DNA of 17,696 nt from Kingella sp. (in: b-proteobacteria) (GCF_030527935.1 NZ_JAUMZV010000043.1:1-17696); one strand, 5' to 3'; counted from the stretch's first letter, positions 1-7,077 are shown. A program made the numbers and translations. The notes: generated by a model not told the origin, from the sequence alone.

Positions 1-66
1 AGCCATCTGAAGGCGATGTGTTTGAACCTGTTGAAAGCGGCTAACAGGCTAAGTGAAACCCTTTAA
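1..66 (+). CDS. IS5-family transposase, C-terminal end only
   Basis: Reading from base 1, the plus strand encodes 21 residues and a TAA stop. They include SHLKAMCLNLLKAANRLS, which closely resembles the C-terminus I remember for neisserial IS5-group (IS1106-like) transposases. The rest of the gene lies outside the window. The fragment cannot be a phage gene, because the phage genes next to it run on the opposite strand. It therefore marks an insertion sequence directly beyond the virion morphogenesis gene, where the next Mu-type head gene should begin. The match is from memory and not a database search. Confidence 0.75.
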   Translation, partial: SHLKAMCLNLLKAANRLSETL

Positions 67-164
67 GAAAAACCCACCCCACCCAGCAAGATAAACGGGA
101 TAAAACGGGATAATGTCAAACGAATCGGGATAAAAAATTGTAACAGCGTTGCATATAGTGAAAT
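67..164. mobile_element. probable right end of the IS plus junction, with three phased CGGGATAA repeats
   Basis: No gene is visible. CGGGATAA occurs three times, at 96-103, 106-113 and 126-133, so the spacings are 10 and 20 bp (one and two helical turns). The stretch lies between the transposase stop and the phage terminator, so it should contain the IS terminal repeat. I cannot place the exact IS/phage junction because the other IS end is not in the window. In Mu the late promoter P_I sits between genes G and I, so part of this segment could instead be phage promoter DNA. Confidence 0.4.
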
Positions 165-195
165 AAAAGCGGACTGAAATATGTCCGCTTTTTTT
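165..195 (-). terminator. bidirectional intrinsic terminator after gene G
   Basis: The arms AAAAGCGGAC (165-174) and GTCCGCTTTT (183-192) are complementary around an 8-nt loop. Seven T residues follow on the plus strand, and a TTTTATTT stretch follows on the minus strand. It lies 13 bp beyond the stop of the last minus-strand late gene, so it probably ends the lysis/head transcript. It may also stop readthrough from the IS transposase. Confidence 0.8.
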
Positions 196-208
196 ATTGG
201 CGTGGGGG

Positions 209-691
209 TTATACACCGTGGGCAAGGGCATCTCGGGCAACATCCAGTATGCGGGTTGCGCCGCCTGCTTGCAGTTCGCCGTGGGCATTGATGGGGAGAT
301 AGGGGCGAGCGGGAATGGTTACGGATTGCTTGCGGGCAAAGCGTCCGTTGCCGAGCGGTATCATCAGGTAGGGAGCGTTTTTGGCGTGGATTTCGCCGCC
401 GATGTGGTGGATGGCGGCGTAGATTTTGTTGGTGCCGATTTGGGCGGTTTGGGCGGTGGCAAGGGTGTGGATACTGGCGGCGAGTTGTCCGCTCAATTGC
501 AGTATTTTGCCGCCGCGATGGGTGGACTGCCACGGCTCGTTGCCCCAGCTTTCGTTTTCAAAGTTGTCTTCGGTTAGGCTCAGCAGCTCGGCGGCGATGC
601 CGTGCATCATGGGCTGGCGGTGGCGCAGGTTGCCGAGTAGTTGGTTGAGCCCGCGTTCTACGTCTTGGCTGTTTAAAGTGATGGTGAGCAT
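209..691 (-). CDS. G: Mu gpG-like phage virion morphogenesis protein
   Basis: A 160-residue protein of the phage virion morphogenesis family (PF05069; Mu gpG, related to tail completion proteins). Family hallmarks are visible: DNFENE near residue 42, a KILQLSGQLAASI segment near 62-74, IGTNKIYAAIHHIGGEIHA near 85-103, and the conserved IPARPYLPI near 125-133. In Mu this product joins head assembly or head-tail joining. It follows gpF in the Mu order. The ATG has no clear Shine-Dalgarno: a DUS copy and an AACAACAGCAA-type tract sit just upstream. It is the last late gene here, followed by a terminator and then IS sequence. Confidence 0.9.
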   Translation of the reverse strand: MLTITLNSQDVERGLNQLLGNLRHRQPMMHGIAAELLSLTEDNFENESWGNEPWQSTHRGGKILQLSGQLAASIHTLATAQTAQIGTNKIYAAIHHIGGEIHAKNAPYLMIPLGNGRFARKQSVTIPARPYLPINAHGELQAGGATRILDVARDALAHGV

Positions 692-694
692 GGT

Positions 695-706
695 TTCAGG
701 CTGCCT
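695..706 (-). repeat. DNA uptake sequence (AGGCAGCCTGAA)
   Basis: Exact 12-mer on the minus strand in the F-G gap, 3 bp before the G start codon. Confidence 0.9.
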
Positions 707-730
707 GTTGCTGCTGTTATTGCTGTTGTT

Positions 731-1645
731 CTATTGGTTCAATCCCAATAATTTTGCCACCCATTTCAACTGTACCAACGTGAGCGCGTTGCGGAATTTC
801 TCTTGCTTCATCATTTCTTTCACTGCGACTTTGGCTAATTCGGGCGGGGCGGACTGGGCTTTTTCTATGGCTACTCGGGCGGTGCGCTGCAAAAAGGTTT
901 TGCCTTGATTGGCGTTAAAGCCTGCGCTGGGGGCGGCGAATGTGCCGTCAGGCAGCCTGATACCTGTGCGCTGGGCGTAGCGTTCTTCGCCTGTGGCGGG
1001 GTTGGTGCCGATGTCCACGATGATGCTTTCCAGTTTGGGCGATGGTTGCACCAATGCTGCGCCTTGACTGTGCGATAGCGGGCGCACACGGCAGCGGCAG
1101 CGGTAGTCCAACGGCGGATACAGCGTGTCCCACACGGGGTCATCGGCGGCGAATACTTGCCCATGCAGCTTGCGGTGTGCTTCGCGCACTTTGCCGTCGT
1201 TGACGGTTACATATTGCCAGTAAGGGTGGGTGGCAATGGCGGCGGTCATTTCGGCGTAGCGTCCTGCCATGTAGGCGGATTGCAGATTGGTCAGGTAAAT
1301 GGTTTTTAGGCGGTAGGGGCTGCCGAGTTGAACGTTTTGCAGCTCGCCTGTGTCGGGGTTGGGCACGGCTTGTTTGCCCCACCAGCCTTTTTGTTGCAAC
1401 ACGGGGGTGAGTTGGCGTTTGAAGTCGCTGAACGTTTGTCCGCTTTCGGCGGCTTTGAGCACGGCTTGGTAGATGTCGGTGGCTACGTCTAGCTCCGCGC
1501 TTTTGGCGATGGTAAAGGCGGAGACGTGGGCATCGTCCAGCATATCTTGCCAGTCCCAGCTTTCGGCGATGTGCTTTTGTTTCAGGTAGGCGATGGCGTT
1601 TTCAGGCTGCATTTGAAACAGCGCGGCGATTTCGGTTGGGTTCAT
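731..1645 (-). CDS. F: Mu gpF-like head morphogenesis protein (SPP1 gp7 family)
   Basis: A 304-residue minor head protein matching Mu gp30 (gpF). Residues 5-150 form the helical N-terminal half. The family signature follows: KVREAHRKLHGQVFAADDP (near 154-172), then PPLDYRCRCRV with the cysteine-rich CRCR motif. Proteins of this family sit on the portal and are needed for capsid assembly. It follows the portal gene with a 3-bp gap and has a good ribosome-binding site (GGGAGAG), as expected for a translationally linked head operon. The stop is TAG, and a CAA/CAG-rich tract leads to gene G. Confidence 0.93.
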   Translation of the reverse strand: MNPTEIAALFQMQPENAIAYLKQKHIAESWDWQDMLDDAHVSAFTIAKSAELDVATDIYQAVLKAAESGQTFSDFKRQLTPVLQQKGWWGKQAVPNPDTGELQNVQLGSPYRLKTIYLTNLQSAYMAGRYAEMTAAIATHPYWQYVTVNDGKVREAHRKLHGQVFAADDPVWDTLYPPLDYRCRCRVRPLSHSQGAALVQPSPKLESIIVDIGTNPATGEERYAQRTGIRLPDGTFAAPSAGFNANQGKTFLQRTARVAIEKAQSAPPELAKVAVKEMMKQEKFRNALTLVQLKWVAKLLGLNQ

Positions 1646-1648
1646 GGT

Positions 1649-3139
1649 TTACTCTCCCGCCAATTCCGCTTGCACTTCTAATCGCCCGACTACATCGGCA
1701 AGAAAAATCAGCCGTGCCAACTCGTCTTGCAGGGCGGTGTGGTCTAGCTTGGGATAGGCGGCAGCAAGCTGTTTCAGTACCGCTTCGGACGTTGCGCCGT
1801 TTTTCAGGCTGCCTATCAGTTCATGGGTTACATCGGGCGGATTGGCTTTCAGGCTGCCTGAAACGGCGGTTTCTATAATGTGCGGAATGTTTGCCGCTTC
1901 GTTGTGTTCGTGATGTGAGTGGGGCTCGGCGAAATTTAGGCTGCCTAAATCATTTTCAGGCTGTCTTTCAGTTGGCAGCAAATCGCCGTCTTGGAAACCG
2001 TAGGCGCGGGCAAAGTATTCATTGCTGAACCGTGCGCCGATTTGGTGCAGGTGGTAATCGCGCTGGGCAAGCTCGGTTGAGCCGTATTCTTCGGCTTCGT
2101 ACAACACGAATTTGGGGCGGGCGACATCGCCGAAATTGAGTTCGCAAATCCAGTCAATCAGCTGATTGATGGCGGCGGCAACCAGTCGGCTGTCGCTGTC
2201 GCGAATGTCATTAGTTACTTCCAAGCCTGCGGTTGCGCTGGCATGGTTGGTGTTGGCTTCGGTGGTTTGGTCTTGCCCGAGCAGCGCGATGTTGATTTCG
2301 CTGCGGCAGTAGCGGATTAGTTTGTCGTAGGCATCGACCGATGCGGCTTTGCCGCTGGCTTCGTGGATTTCTACGCTGCTGTCGTTCGGGATTGTGCCAA
2401 CGGCGTTGCCGACTAAGGCTTCTAGCGCGTCCAGCAGTTTGTTGGTATCAGCATCGGTGTTGCTGCGCGGCTCTTTGCCGATGAGCCACGGGCTGCCGTA
2501 TTTTTGCGTGAACTCCGCCCAAAATTTGAGCCCTGCGCGTTTAAAGGTTACTGCCCAAAACACTAAGCCTAAATCGCCCAAGCCGTAGGGGTTGGCGTAG
2601 CTGGCTTCTTGGGTGGGGCAAAGAAATTTGTAGGCGGGCAGCGGCTCGGCGGTTGCGCCGTTTTGGTGGAAATACAGTTGCGCGTCATCGTCAAAGCCGA
2701 ACCATTCGGGCGGCTTGGCGATGATGCGTTCAGGCAGCCATAGCGAGCCGCGCTGCCAGATGATTTCCAGCGGCTGATAGCCGAACAGGGTGGCGTTTAA
2801 GATGTCTTTAATCAGGCGGTCTAGGTCGTGGGATTCTAGGGCAGCCTGAATGGTGTCGCGCACATTTTGCGGCACATCGTCGCCGTCTAGCCGCCATTGC
2901 AGCCGCGCCACGGTGGCTTTGCGGCGGTGCACTTGCCCGCCGACTAGCGGGTCGCGCAGAAGCTCGCGGTACACGTCTATCTGCCGCCCCATTTTGCGCA
3001 GTATCGGGTCGGGATTAGGCAGCCAGCCGCCAAAACCGCTCATGCCGAAGCGGGAGAGTACGGCGATTTGGCTGGATAGCTGTTCGGTGGTGGGGGCGAT
3101 GGTGCCGTGCGGGGTTTTAAGTTTGATGTGGGGTTTCAT
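1649..3139 (-). CDS. Mu gp29-like portal protein (DUF935)
   Basis: This is the portal of the Mu family (PF06074, DUF935), about 496 residues and close to the usual length. It forms the dodecameric ring at the capsid vertex through which DNA is packaged. Recognisable stretches are the N-terminal DPLVGGQVHRRKATV region, KYGSPWLIGKEPR, the ALLGQDQTTEAN segment and the DSRLVAAAINQLIDWICELNF helix. I chose the ATG at 3137-3139 because AGGAAA lies at good spacing upstream. An in-frame ATG at 3178 would add 13 residues, partly encoded by a DUS, and overlap the terminase gene. Three further exact or near DUS copies lie in the C-terminal third. Confidence 0.93.
   Translation of the reverse strand: MKPHIKLKTPHGTIAPTTEQLSSQIAVLSRFGMSGFGGWLPNPDPILRKMGRQIDVYRELLRDPLVGGQVHRRKATVARLQWRLDGDDVPQNVRDTIQAALESHDLDRLIKDILNATLFGYQPLEIIWQRGSLWLPERIIAKPPEWFGFDDDAQLYFHQNGATAEPLPAYKFLCPTQEASYANPYGLGDLGLVFWAVTFKRAGLKFWAEFTQKYGSPWLIGKEPRSNTDADTNKLLDALEALVGNAVGTIPNDSSVEIHEASGKAASVDAYDKLIRYCRSEINIALLGQDQTTEANTNHASATAGLEVTNDIRDSDSRLVAAAINQLIDWICELNFGDVARPKFVLYEAEEYGSTELAQRDYHLHQIGARFSNEYFARAYGFQDGDLLPTERQPENDLGSLNFAEPHSHHEHNEAANIPHIIETAVSGSLKANPPDVTHELIGSLKNGATSEAVLKQLAAAYPKLDHTALQDELARLIFLADVVGRLEVQAELAGE
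1803..1814 (-). repeat. DNA uptake sequence
   Basis: Exact 12-mer inside the portal gene, C-terminal part. Confidence 0.9.
1848..1859 (-). repeat. DNA uptake sequence, palindromic context
   Basis: Exact 12-mer inside the portal gene. GAA follows, which makes a 15-bp near-palindrome TTCAGGC-T-GCCTGAA. The other strand then reads AGGCTGCCTGAA, the Simonsiella-type dialect. Confidence 0.9.
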
Positions 3140-3151
3140 GGGATTTCCTGT

Positions 3152-3163
3152 TTCAGGCTGCCT
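3152..3163 (-). repeat. DNA uptake sequence between terminase stop and portal start
   Basis: Exact 12-mer in palindromic form, in the short gap between the terminase stop and the chosen portal start. Confidence 0.9.
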
Positions 3164-3167
3164 GAAA

Positions 3168-4682
3168 TCAATAGCCATTGGTCAATCGGCTTGCACGGCG
3201 AACGGTTCGGCTATTGACACGCACCGCGCCGATATTGAGTTCGCGGCTGGCGTAATGCGCCAAAACCAGCGCGATGGCGGTGTCTCCATGGCGTTTGTTG
3301 CCGTCTTGCCCGCGCGTGCGGGTGTCGGGAATGCGCGGCACGCCTTTGACTAATTCAAAGGCGCGTAGGTCGGTCAAGATGTCCTCATCGCGCGGCAGTT
3401 TGTCCAGCGTGCCGTCTTCCAGCGCGGCTTTAAATGGCGCGGTGTGGCTGCGATACCAGTTCTCCGACAGCATCACGGCTTGCACGCGCTCGCCGCCGAA
3501 TTGGTCTTGCATCGCTTCGGCAAGGTATTGTCCGTTGCCGCGTGCGTCCAAGGCTGCGCCGAGCAAGTTGGGCAAGCCGCTGAACAGATATGCGCAGATT
3601 TGTTCTTGCTGTTTAAACGGCATATTGCCGAGTTCTAGGATAAACGGCGGAATGAGCCGCAAATCCTGCTGGCGGATTAACGGCACAATCGCGCTGCGGT
3701 CGCCGTTGCGGGCGAAATCCACGCCAACAAAGCTGTGGCGGGTGTTGTCCAACGCAGCTAACAGTGGTTTCAGGCTGCCTGAAAGCCAGTCCGCCACTTC
3801 GGCGGCGCGTTGGTGTTCGGGCAGCAGCGCAAAATCATCTGTTTGGTCGTAGCGCAGCACAGGCGTGTAGGGCGACATTCGGCTTTCTATCAGGGCGCGG
3901 TTCAGCCATTTGCCGCCGCCGTTTTTGGGAATGCAGTCCAACTCTTCGGCAGCGTCTTCGCCGTAGGATTGGCGGATTTCTGCCACCCATGCGGCTTCGC
4001 CTTCGGCTGTCCATTCTATGCCGCGCCGCAGGCAGATGCGTTTGTACAAGCCGTCTGCCAGCGCATCATCAAAGGTGATGCGGTGCACAGCGTAGGGCTT
4101 TTTGCCTGCACGGCAGTCGGTAATTAGCTCGTTAAATGGGTTATCCACGCCGTCATGGGTGGAGATGATGTGTACCTGCCCGCCCCACATCAGCAACGCC
4201 ATTGCGGCTTTAAGTAGCTCGGGCAAATCGTCATGGAAGGCGGCTTCGTCAATAATCACGCGCCCTTGCTTACCGCGCAGATTGTTGGGGCGGCTGGACA
4301 GCGCGGTAATGCGCCAGCCCGATGCGAAGCGAATCACAAACGCCAACACCGCCTGCTTGTCGTCGCCATCGGCAAACACTTCTTCCGTCTCTTCCACTTC
4401 ATCTGCCGCCAAGCCGTAGAACTTCGCCCAGTTGCCACAGTCGTGGATAAATTCCAAAGCCATGTCTTTGTTGTAGCCGATGTACCAAACGTTCATGCCG
4501 CTGGTTTGCGCTGCCAGCAGGGCACTATCCGCCGCTTCGCCCCACGATAAGCCGATACGGCGCGATTTTTCGCACACTTTCACATACGCGGGGTCGGCAA
4601 TCCAGCGTTGCTGATAGGGCAGCAACACCATCGGCGTGCGGTTATCGTTGGGCGGATTGTGGTTTTCAGGCTGCCTATTCAT
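3168..4682 (-). CDS. Mu gp28-like terminase large subunit
   Basis: A 504-residue packaging motor. The ATPase domain shows a Walker A variant, EKSRRIGLSW (38-47), a Walker B RVIIDEAAF (141-149) and a coupling STHDG (174-178). The C-terminal RNase H-like nuclease begins at SFVGVDFARNGDRSAI, with the probable first metal-binding aspartate D322. It cuts and pumps phage DNA into the prohead. The start codon overlaps the small terminase stop as ATGA, which supports this start. Residues 3-6 (RQPE) are encoded by a DUS, so the N-terminus may have been reshaped by uptake-sequence gain. M18 is a possible alternative start. A second DUS lies near codon 302. Confidence 0.93.
   Translation of the reverse strand: MNRQPENHNPPNDNRTPMVLLPYQQRWIADPAYVKVCEKSRRIGLSWGEAADSALLAAQTSGMNVWYIGYNKDMALEFIHDCGNWAKFYGLAADEVEETEEVFADGDDKQAVLAFVIRFASGWRITALSSRPNNLRGKQGRVIIDEAAFHDDLPELLKAAMALLMWGGQVHIISTHDGVDNPFNELITDCRAGKKPYAVHRITFDDALADGLYKRICLRRGIEWTAEGEAAWVAEIRQSYGEDAAEELDCIPKNGGGKWLNRALIESRMSPYTPVLRYDQTDDFALLPEHQRAAEVADWLSGSLKPLLAALDNTRHSFVGVDFARNGDRSAIVPLIRQQDLRLIPPFILELGNMPFKQQEQICAYLFSGLPNLLGAALDARGNGQYLAEAMQDQFGGERVQAVMLSENWYRSHTAPFKAALEDGTLDKLPRDEDILTDLRAFELVKGVPRIPDTRTRGQDGNKRHGDTAIALVLAHYASRELNIGAVRVNSRTVRRASRLTNGY
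3769..3780 (-). repeat. DNA uptake sequence
   Basis: Exact 12-mer in palindromic context within the large terminase gene. Confidence 0.9.
4665..4676 (-). repeat. DNA uptake sequence at terminase N-terminus
   Basis: Exact 12-mer lying three bases into the large terminase reading frame. Confidence 0.9.
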
Positions 4683-5224
4683 GTTGCAATCCCCAAAATC
4701 TGTTTACGGATTTGCTCGGCGGTGTCGTGCGACAGCCCGCCTTTTTTTATCGCCTGCGCCACTTCATCGGCGGTGGCTTGGGCGCGGGCTTTGACTTTGC
4801 CTTGATACTCTTTTAGCCGCGTGCTGGCGGAAATCAGCCCCGCGATGCGTTTCGCGCCTTCGCTAATCAAATCAAACCGCTCCATTGGCGGCAGTTCTTC
4901 ATCGGGCAGCTCGCCGATTTGCACCAGCGCATCAAATAACTCAGTCTGCACCATTGCCATCAGGGCTTCGCTGCGGGTGTCGCCTTCATCTGCCGCGCCT
5001 TCGGCAATCAGCCGTGCGGCTTCGGTGCTGGCTTTGATGCTGGCAAAACGCCGTTCTACCTTTTGCCCATAGCGGTGCACGGCGGAACGGCTGATTTCGT
5101 AGCCCTGCGCGGTCAGCCAGTCTGCCAGCGCGGTGTAGTTGGCAAAGCCGTTTTCGGACAGCTTGCGCTCCAAACTGTGGCGCACGGCTTCGGGTAGCGC
5201 GTCTATGCTGCTGCGGCGTGCCAT
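4679..5224 (-). CDS. Mu gp27-like small terminase subunit (DUF3486)
   Basis: A 181-residue protein of the DUF3486 family. The N-terminus MARRSSIDALPEAVRHSLER and the helix-turn-helix FANYTALADWLTAQGYEISR (24-43) are typical, followed by SAVHRYGQKVERRF and a long helical region. In Mu, gp27 precedes the large terminase and is taken to recognise the DNA to be packaged. The start at 5222-5224 matches the family's N-terminus; a longer reading (198 residues) would run into the upstream gene. Its stop overlaps the next start as ATGA. Confidence 0.88.
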   Translation of the reverse strand: MARRSSIDALPEAVRHSLERKLSENGFANYTALADWLTAQGYEISRSAVHRYGQKVERRFASIKASTEAARLIAEGAADEGDTRSEALMAMVQTELFDALVQIGELPDEELPPMERFDLISEGAKRIAGLISASTRLKEYQGKVKARAQATADEVAQAIKKGGLSHDTAEQIRKQILGIAT

Positions 5225-5225
5225 A

Positions 5226-5531
5226 TCAGCTCTCCCAGTATTTTGGCGGACGGGCGATGCCTGCTTCGCAATCAATGGTGTACTCGGCGATGTCCACGCC
5301 TAGGCGTTTTAAATCGGCAAACCACATTCCGCTGGGCTGTTTAACTAACTCCACCAGCCTGCGGTCGGCTAAATAATCCAGCTCGCGGCGCAGTTCCAGC
5401 GCGGTGGCATCGGGGTAGATGCCACGCATCACGTCCAGCAGGAACACTTCGCTGGACGTGTAGGGGCGGGCTTTGTTCAGTGTGTTGATGATGTGCCAGC
5501 GCATTCCTTCGCGGCGTGCCTTTTCGTTCAT
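5226..5531 (-). CDS. Mu gp26-like winged-helix phage protein
   Basis: A 101-residue protein resembling the Mu gp26 group (also named the VpaChn25_0724 family). It begins with a helix (RWHIINTLNKARPYTSSEVFL), has a winged-helix-like core ELRRELDYLADRRLVELV (48-65), then a strand and LTERG-like LKRLGVDIAEY. The end is the family-type short tail ARPPKYW. The function is unknown; the position just before the terminase pair is conserved in Mu-like phages. Its start overlaps the upstream stop (ATGA) and its stop is 1 bp from the next start, so translation is probably coupled. Confidence 0.75.
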   Translation of the reverse strand: MNEKARREGMRWHIINTLNKARPYTSSEVFLLDVMRGIYPDATALELRRELDYLADRRLVELVKQPSGMWFADLKRLGVDIAEYTIDCEAGIARPPKYWES

Positions 5532-5809
5532 GATTTTTTCACGCTTTCTATTTTGTAAAGGTCGGTCAGGGTTTTGTGAATGCCGTCCATCTTGGCTTCC
5601 AGCACGGCTTGGTTGCGAATGTAGTCATCGCGCAGCACATACTCGCGCGGCAGCGTGGCTTTGAGCGCGGCGATTTCTTGGCGGATTTCGTCGCGCTCAC
5701 GGGCGGCTTCGCGGTTGGTGTCGGATATGGTCTTGACCCAAAACCACAGCGCGGCAGTGAGCATACTGGTTAAGCCACCGATTAGAGTTTCTACGTTGAG
5801 CGGGTTCAT
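5528..5809 (-). CDS. small membrane/coiled-coil phage protein, Mu gp25-like position
   Basis: A 93-residue protein with one N-terminal hydrophobic helix (about residues 8-26, containing ALWFWV). A charged coiled-coil follows (REAARERDEIRQEIAALKA, about 33-51), then a second helix. This layout and position match the Mu gp24/gp25 region (DUF2730-type proteins), whose role is unknown. It has a strong ribosome-binding site (GGAGGT) and overlaps both neighbours by ATGA, so it belongs to the same translationally coupled string. The family name is an inference from layout and context. Confidence 0.7.
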   Translation of the reverse strand: MNPLNVETLIGGLTSMLTAALWFWVKTISDTNREAARERDEIRQEIAALKATLPREYVLRDDYIRNQAVLEAKMDGIHKTLTDLYKIESVKKS

Positions 5810-6045
5810 ATTTTTACCTCCGCCGCGCTTAATAGACTGGGGTAGCGGTTTTTGTATTCGGCAAGTTTGGCAGAAATCCTTTTTTCTACTTCTATATGGC
5901 TATAAAGAGCCACCATTGCACCGCCGATGCGCTCGGAAATATGAGCTATCAAGTCGGTAAGCCAAATGTTTAAACGCTTGCCGTAGGGATATGGTTTGAT
6001 GTCTTCAATGTCGTACCAATAGCTGAATTCGGTTTCTTTATTCAT
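5806..6045 (-). CDS. hypothetical phage protein between spanins and terminase block
   Basis: A 79-residue protein I do not recognise. The N-terminus is acidic and tyrosine-rich (EFSYWYDIEDIKPYPYGKR), followed by an amphipathic helical region (LNIWLTDLIAHISERIGGAMVALY) and a basic helix (EKRISAKLAEYKNRYPS). No signal peptide or clear membrane span is present. AAGGAAA precedes the ATG. It overlaps the Rz1 gene by 8 bp and the next gene by ATGA, which supports it as real. The position corresponds to Mu gp23/gp24. Confidence 0.65.
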   Translation of the reverse strand: MNKETEFSYWYDIEDIKPYPYGKRLNIWLTDLIAHISERIGGAMVALYSHIEVEKRISAKLAEYKNRYPSLLSAAEVKI

Positions 6046-6328
6046 TTTTCTGTTTTCCTTGCTTGTACCACGCCTGCCAGCCTGAACCCTGCGCTTCTAG
6101 CTTTTGGCAGTAACCGCCGTAGCGCACGGCGTGATCCAGCAGGTGTTGGGGCGAGCCGCTGGCGGGACGCTCGGGGCGTTCGTGTGTTGCCAACAGCTCG
6201 GTGGAAACGGGCGCGATTTCAGGCTGCCTAATTATCGGCGTAGCCAAAGGCGCGGGCGTAGAGCTGCAAGCTGCGCTCGCCCAAACCGTTGTAAACAATA
6301 CTGCCTTGGTTATCGTGTTGCGTGGCAT
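6038..6328 (-). CDS. Rz1-like outer-membrane spanin lipoprotein
   Basis: A 96-residue product that starts inside the Rz-like gene in another frame, the classic nested Rz/Rz1 arrangement. A hydrophobic leader (AVLFTTVWASAAC) ends in a weak lipobox with the acceptor cysteine at about residue 21. A proline-rich segment (STPAPLATPIIRQPEIAP) follows, as in o-spanins. It should be anchored to the outer membrane and pair with the inner-membrane Rz protein to fuse the membranes at lysis. It is longer than lambda Rz1. The overlap with Rz is 101 bp. A DUS copy lies within both genes. Confidence 0.78.
   Translation of the reverse strand: MPRNTITKAVLFTTVWASAACSSTPAPLATPIIRQPEIAPVSTELLATHERPERPASGSPQHLLDHAVRYGGYCQKLEAQGSGWQAWYKQGKQKNE
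6218..6229 (-). repeat. DNA uptake sequence
   Basis: Exact 12-mer, ending one base past the Rz stop and inside the Rz1-like frame. Confidence 0.9.
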
Positions 6329-6647
6329 GGGGGATTTCCTTGTTCAATTCATGTTGCCGTTTATCTAGCTGGGCGCGGGTGGCGGCAAGTTGCTCGCCCT
6401 GCTGTTGCGCCCATCGCTCCGCTGCCTGCTGTTTCGCCAGCGCATCGGCAAGCGCGGTGGAATAGGCTTGCTGCGCTTGCAGCTTCTCATCGGCATATTG
6501 GTTTTTCAAAACCAGCGTCGCTGCATGGCACGTGCTGTGCGCCACCGCCCAACCCGCCCATGCTGATAGGGCGCACGCCAGCACAAAGCCCGCGCAGGCA
6601 GCCCCACCAATAAAACGGTTTTTATATTTATTCCAAATTGTCCCCAT
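6228..6647 (-). CDS. Rz-like inner-membrane spanin
   Basis: A 139-residue protein with a single N-terminal membrane segment (about 13-35, GAACAGFVLACALSAWAGW) and a long periplasmic coiled-coil rich in Q, A and E (about 48-108). This is the i-spanin layout. It should span the periplasm and contact the Rz1 lipoprotein encoded in the overlapping frame. It overlaps the upstream holin-like gene by 20 bp. The order (endolysin, holin-like, Rz, Rz1) is a complete lysis cassette. Confidence 0.82.
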   Translation of the reverse strand: MGTIWNKYKNRFIGGAACAGFVLACALSAWAGWAVAHSTCHAATLVLKNQYADEKLQAQQAYSTALADALAKQQAAERWAQQQGEQLAATRAQLDKRQHELNKEIPHATQHDNQGSIVYNGLGERSLQLYARAFGYADN

Positions 6648-6888
6648 CGCTTTGCCCCTTGTTAATCTGCGCCACCTGTGGCACAGCAGCGATACCGCGC
6701 TTAATCAGCGCGTAGCCACCCACCATGCCGCCGTATGCCCACCATTGCCACTCGGGCGCGTTTTCCGTTTGAATAAACTTGTAGGTCATGCAGGCGGCGG
6801 TGATGTTTGCCCACAGCTTGGTGTGGCTGATTTGCCCCGTGGCGGGGTTGGCGATTAAGCCTGATAGCCATTTGAGCAACTTCATCAT
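6628..6888 (-). CDS. small membrane protein, candidate holin (DUF2644-like)
   Basis: An 86-residue protein beginning MMKLLKWLSGLIANPATGQI. It has two moderately hydrophobic stretches (near 29-40 and 47-66, WQWWAYGGMVGGYALI). Similar small proteins with the IANPATG motif occur in lysis regions of Mu-like neisserial and Haemophilus prophages (DUF2644 as I recall it). Holin function is inferred from size, membrane segments and position between endolysin and spanins. GGAGA precedes the ATG, which overlaps the upstream stop (ATGA). Confidence 0.65.
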   Translation of the reverse strand: MMKLLKWLSGLIANPATGQISHTKLWANITAACMTYKFIQTENAPEWQWWAYGGMVGGYALIKRGIAAVPQVAQINKGQSDGDNLE

Positions 6889-7076
6889 CGTTTCTCCTTG
6901 CGTTTCGCCCGCCGCACCGCTGCTACGCCGCTGTGACGATGTTTACGAATTGCCACGCTGCCCAAAGGATGTAGCAGTGGGCGCGGTTGGCTTGGCTGTT
7001 TTAAGCGGGGTTCAGGCTGTGGCGCAGCAAGGCTTAACGCCGCCAACGCGCCTAATACAATAGCGTGTCGTTTCAT
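6885..7076 (-). CDS. small secreted/basic hypothetical protein in lysis cassette
   Basis: A 63-residue frame starting at the ATG at 7074-7076. It has a signal-peptide-like N-terminus (MKRHAIVLGALAALSLAAP) followed by a proline-rich, strongly basic tail ending RRAKRKEKR. The ATG comes directly after a DUS (AGGCAGCCTGAAAATG), so the uptake sequence replaces or supplies the ribosome-binding region. A longer in-frame extension would overlap the endolysin gene and lacks support. The stop overlaps the next ATG. Function is unknown; the position suggests a lysis accessory. Confidence 0.5.
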   Translation of the reverse strand: MKRHAIVLGALAALSLAAPQPEPRLKQPSQPRPLLHPLGSVAIRKHRHSGVAAVRRAKRKEKR

Positions 7077-7077
7077 T

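Noticed and set aside
96..133. CRISPR-like array from the CGGGATAA repeats
   Set aside because: The unit is only 8 bp with 2-12 bp between copies; there are no spacers of usable length and no cas genes.
150..165. Correia/NEMIS-type element at GCATATAGTG
   Set aside because: Only TATAGTG agrees with the Correia terminal repeat; the following bases differ and no second end is present.
63..577. Open frames on both strands around gene G (for example 63-533 minus and 197-577 plus)
   Set aside because: They are shadows of gene G in other frames or cross a terminator. Their composition (Arg/Pro/His-rich or Gly/Val-rich) is typical of off-frame GC-rich DNA.
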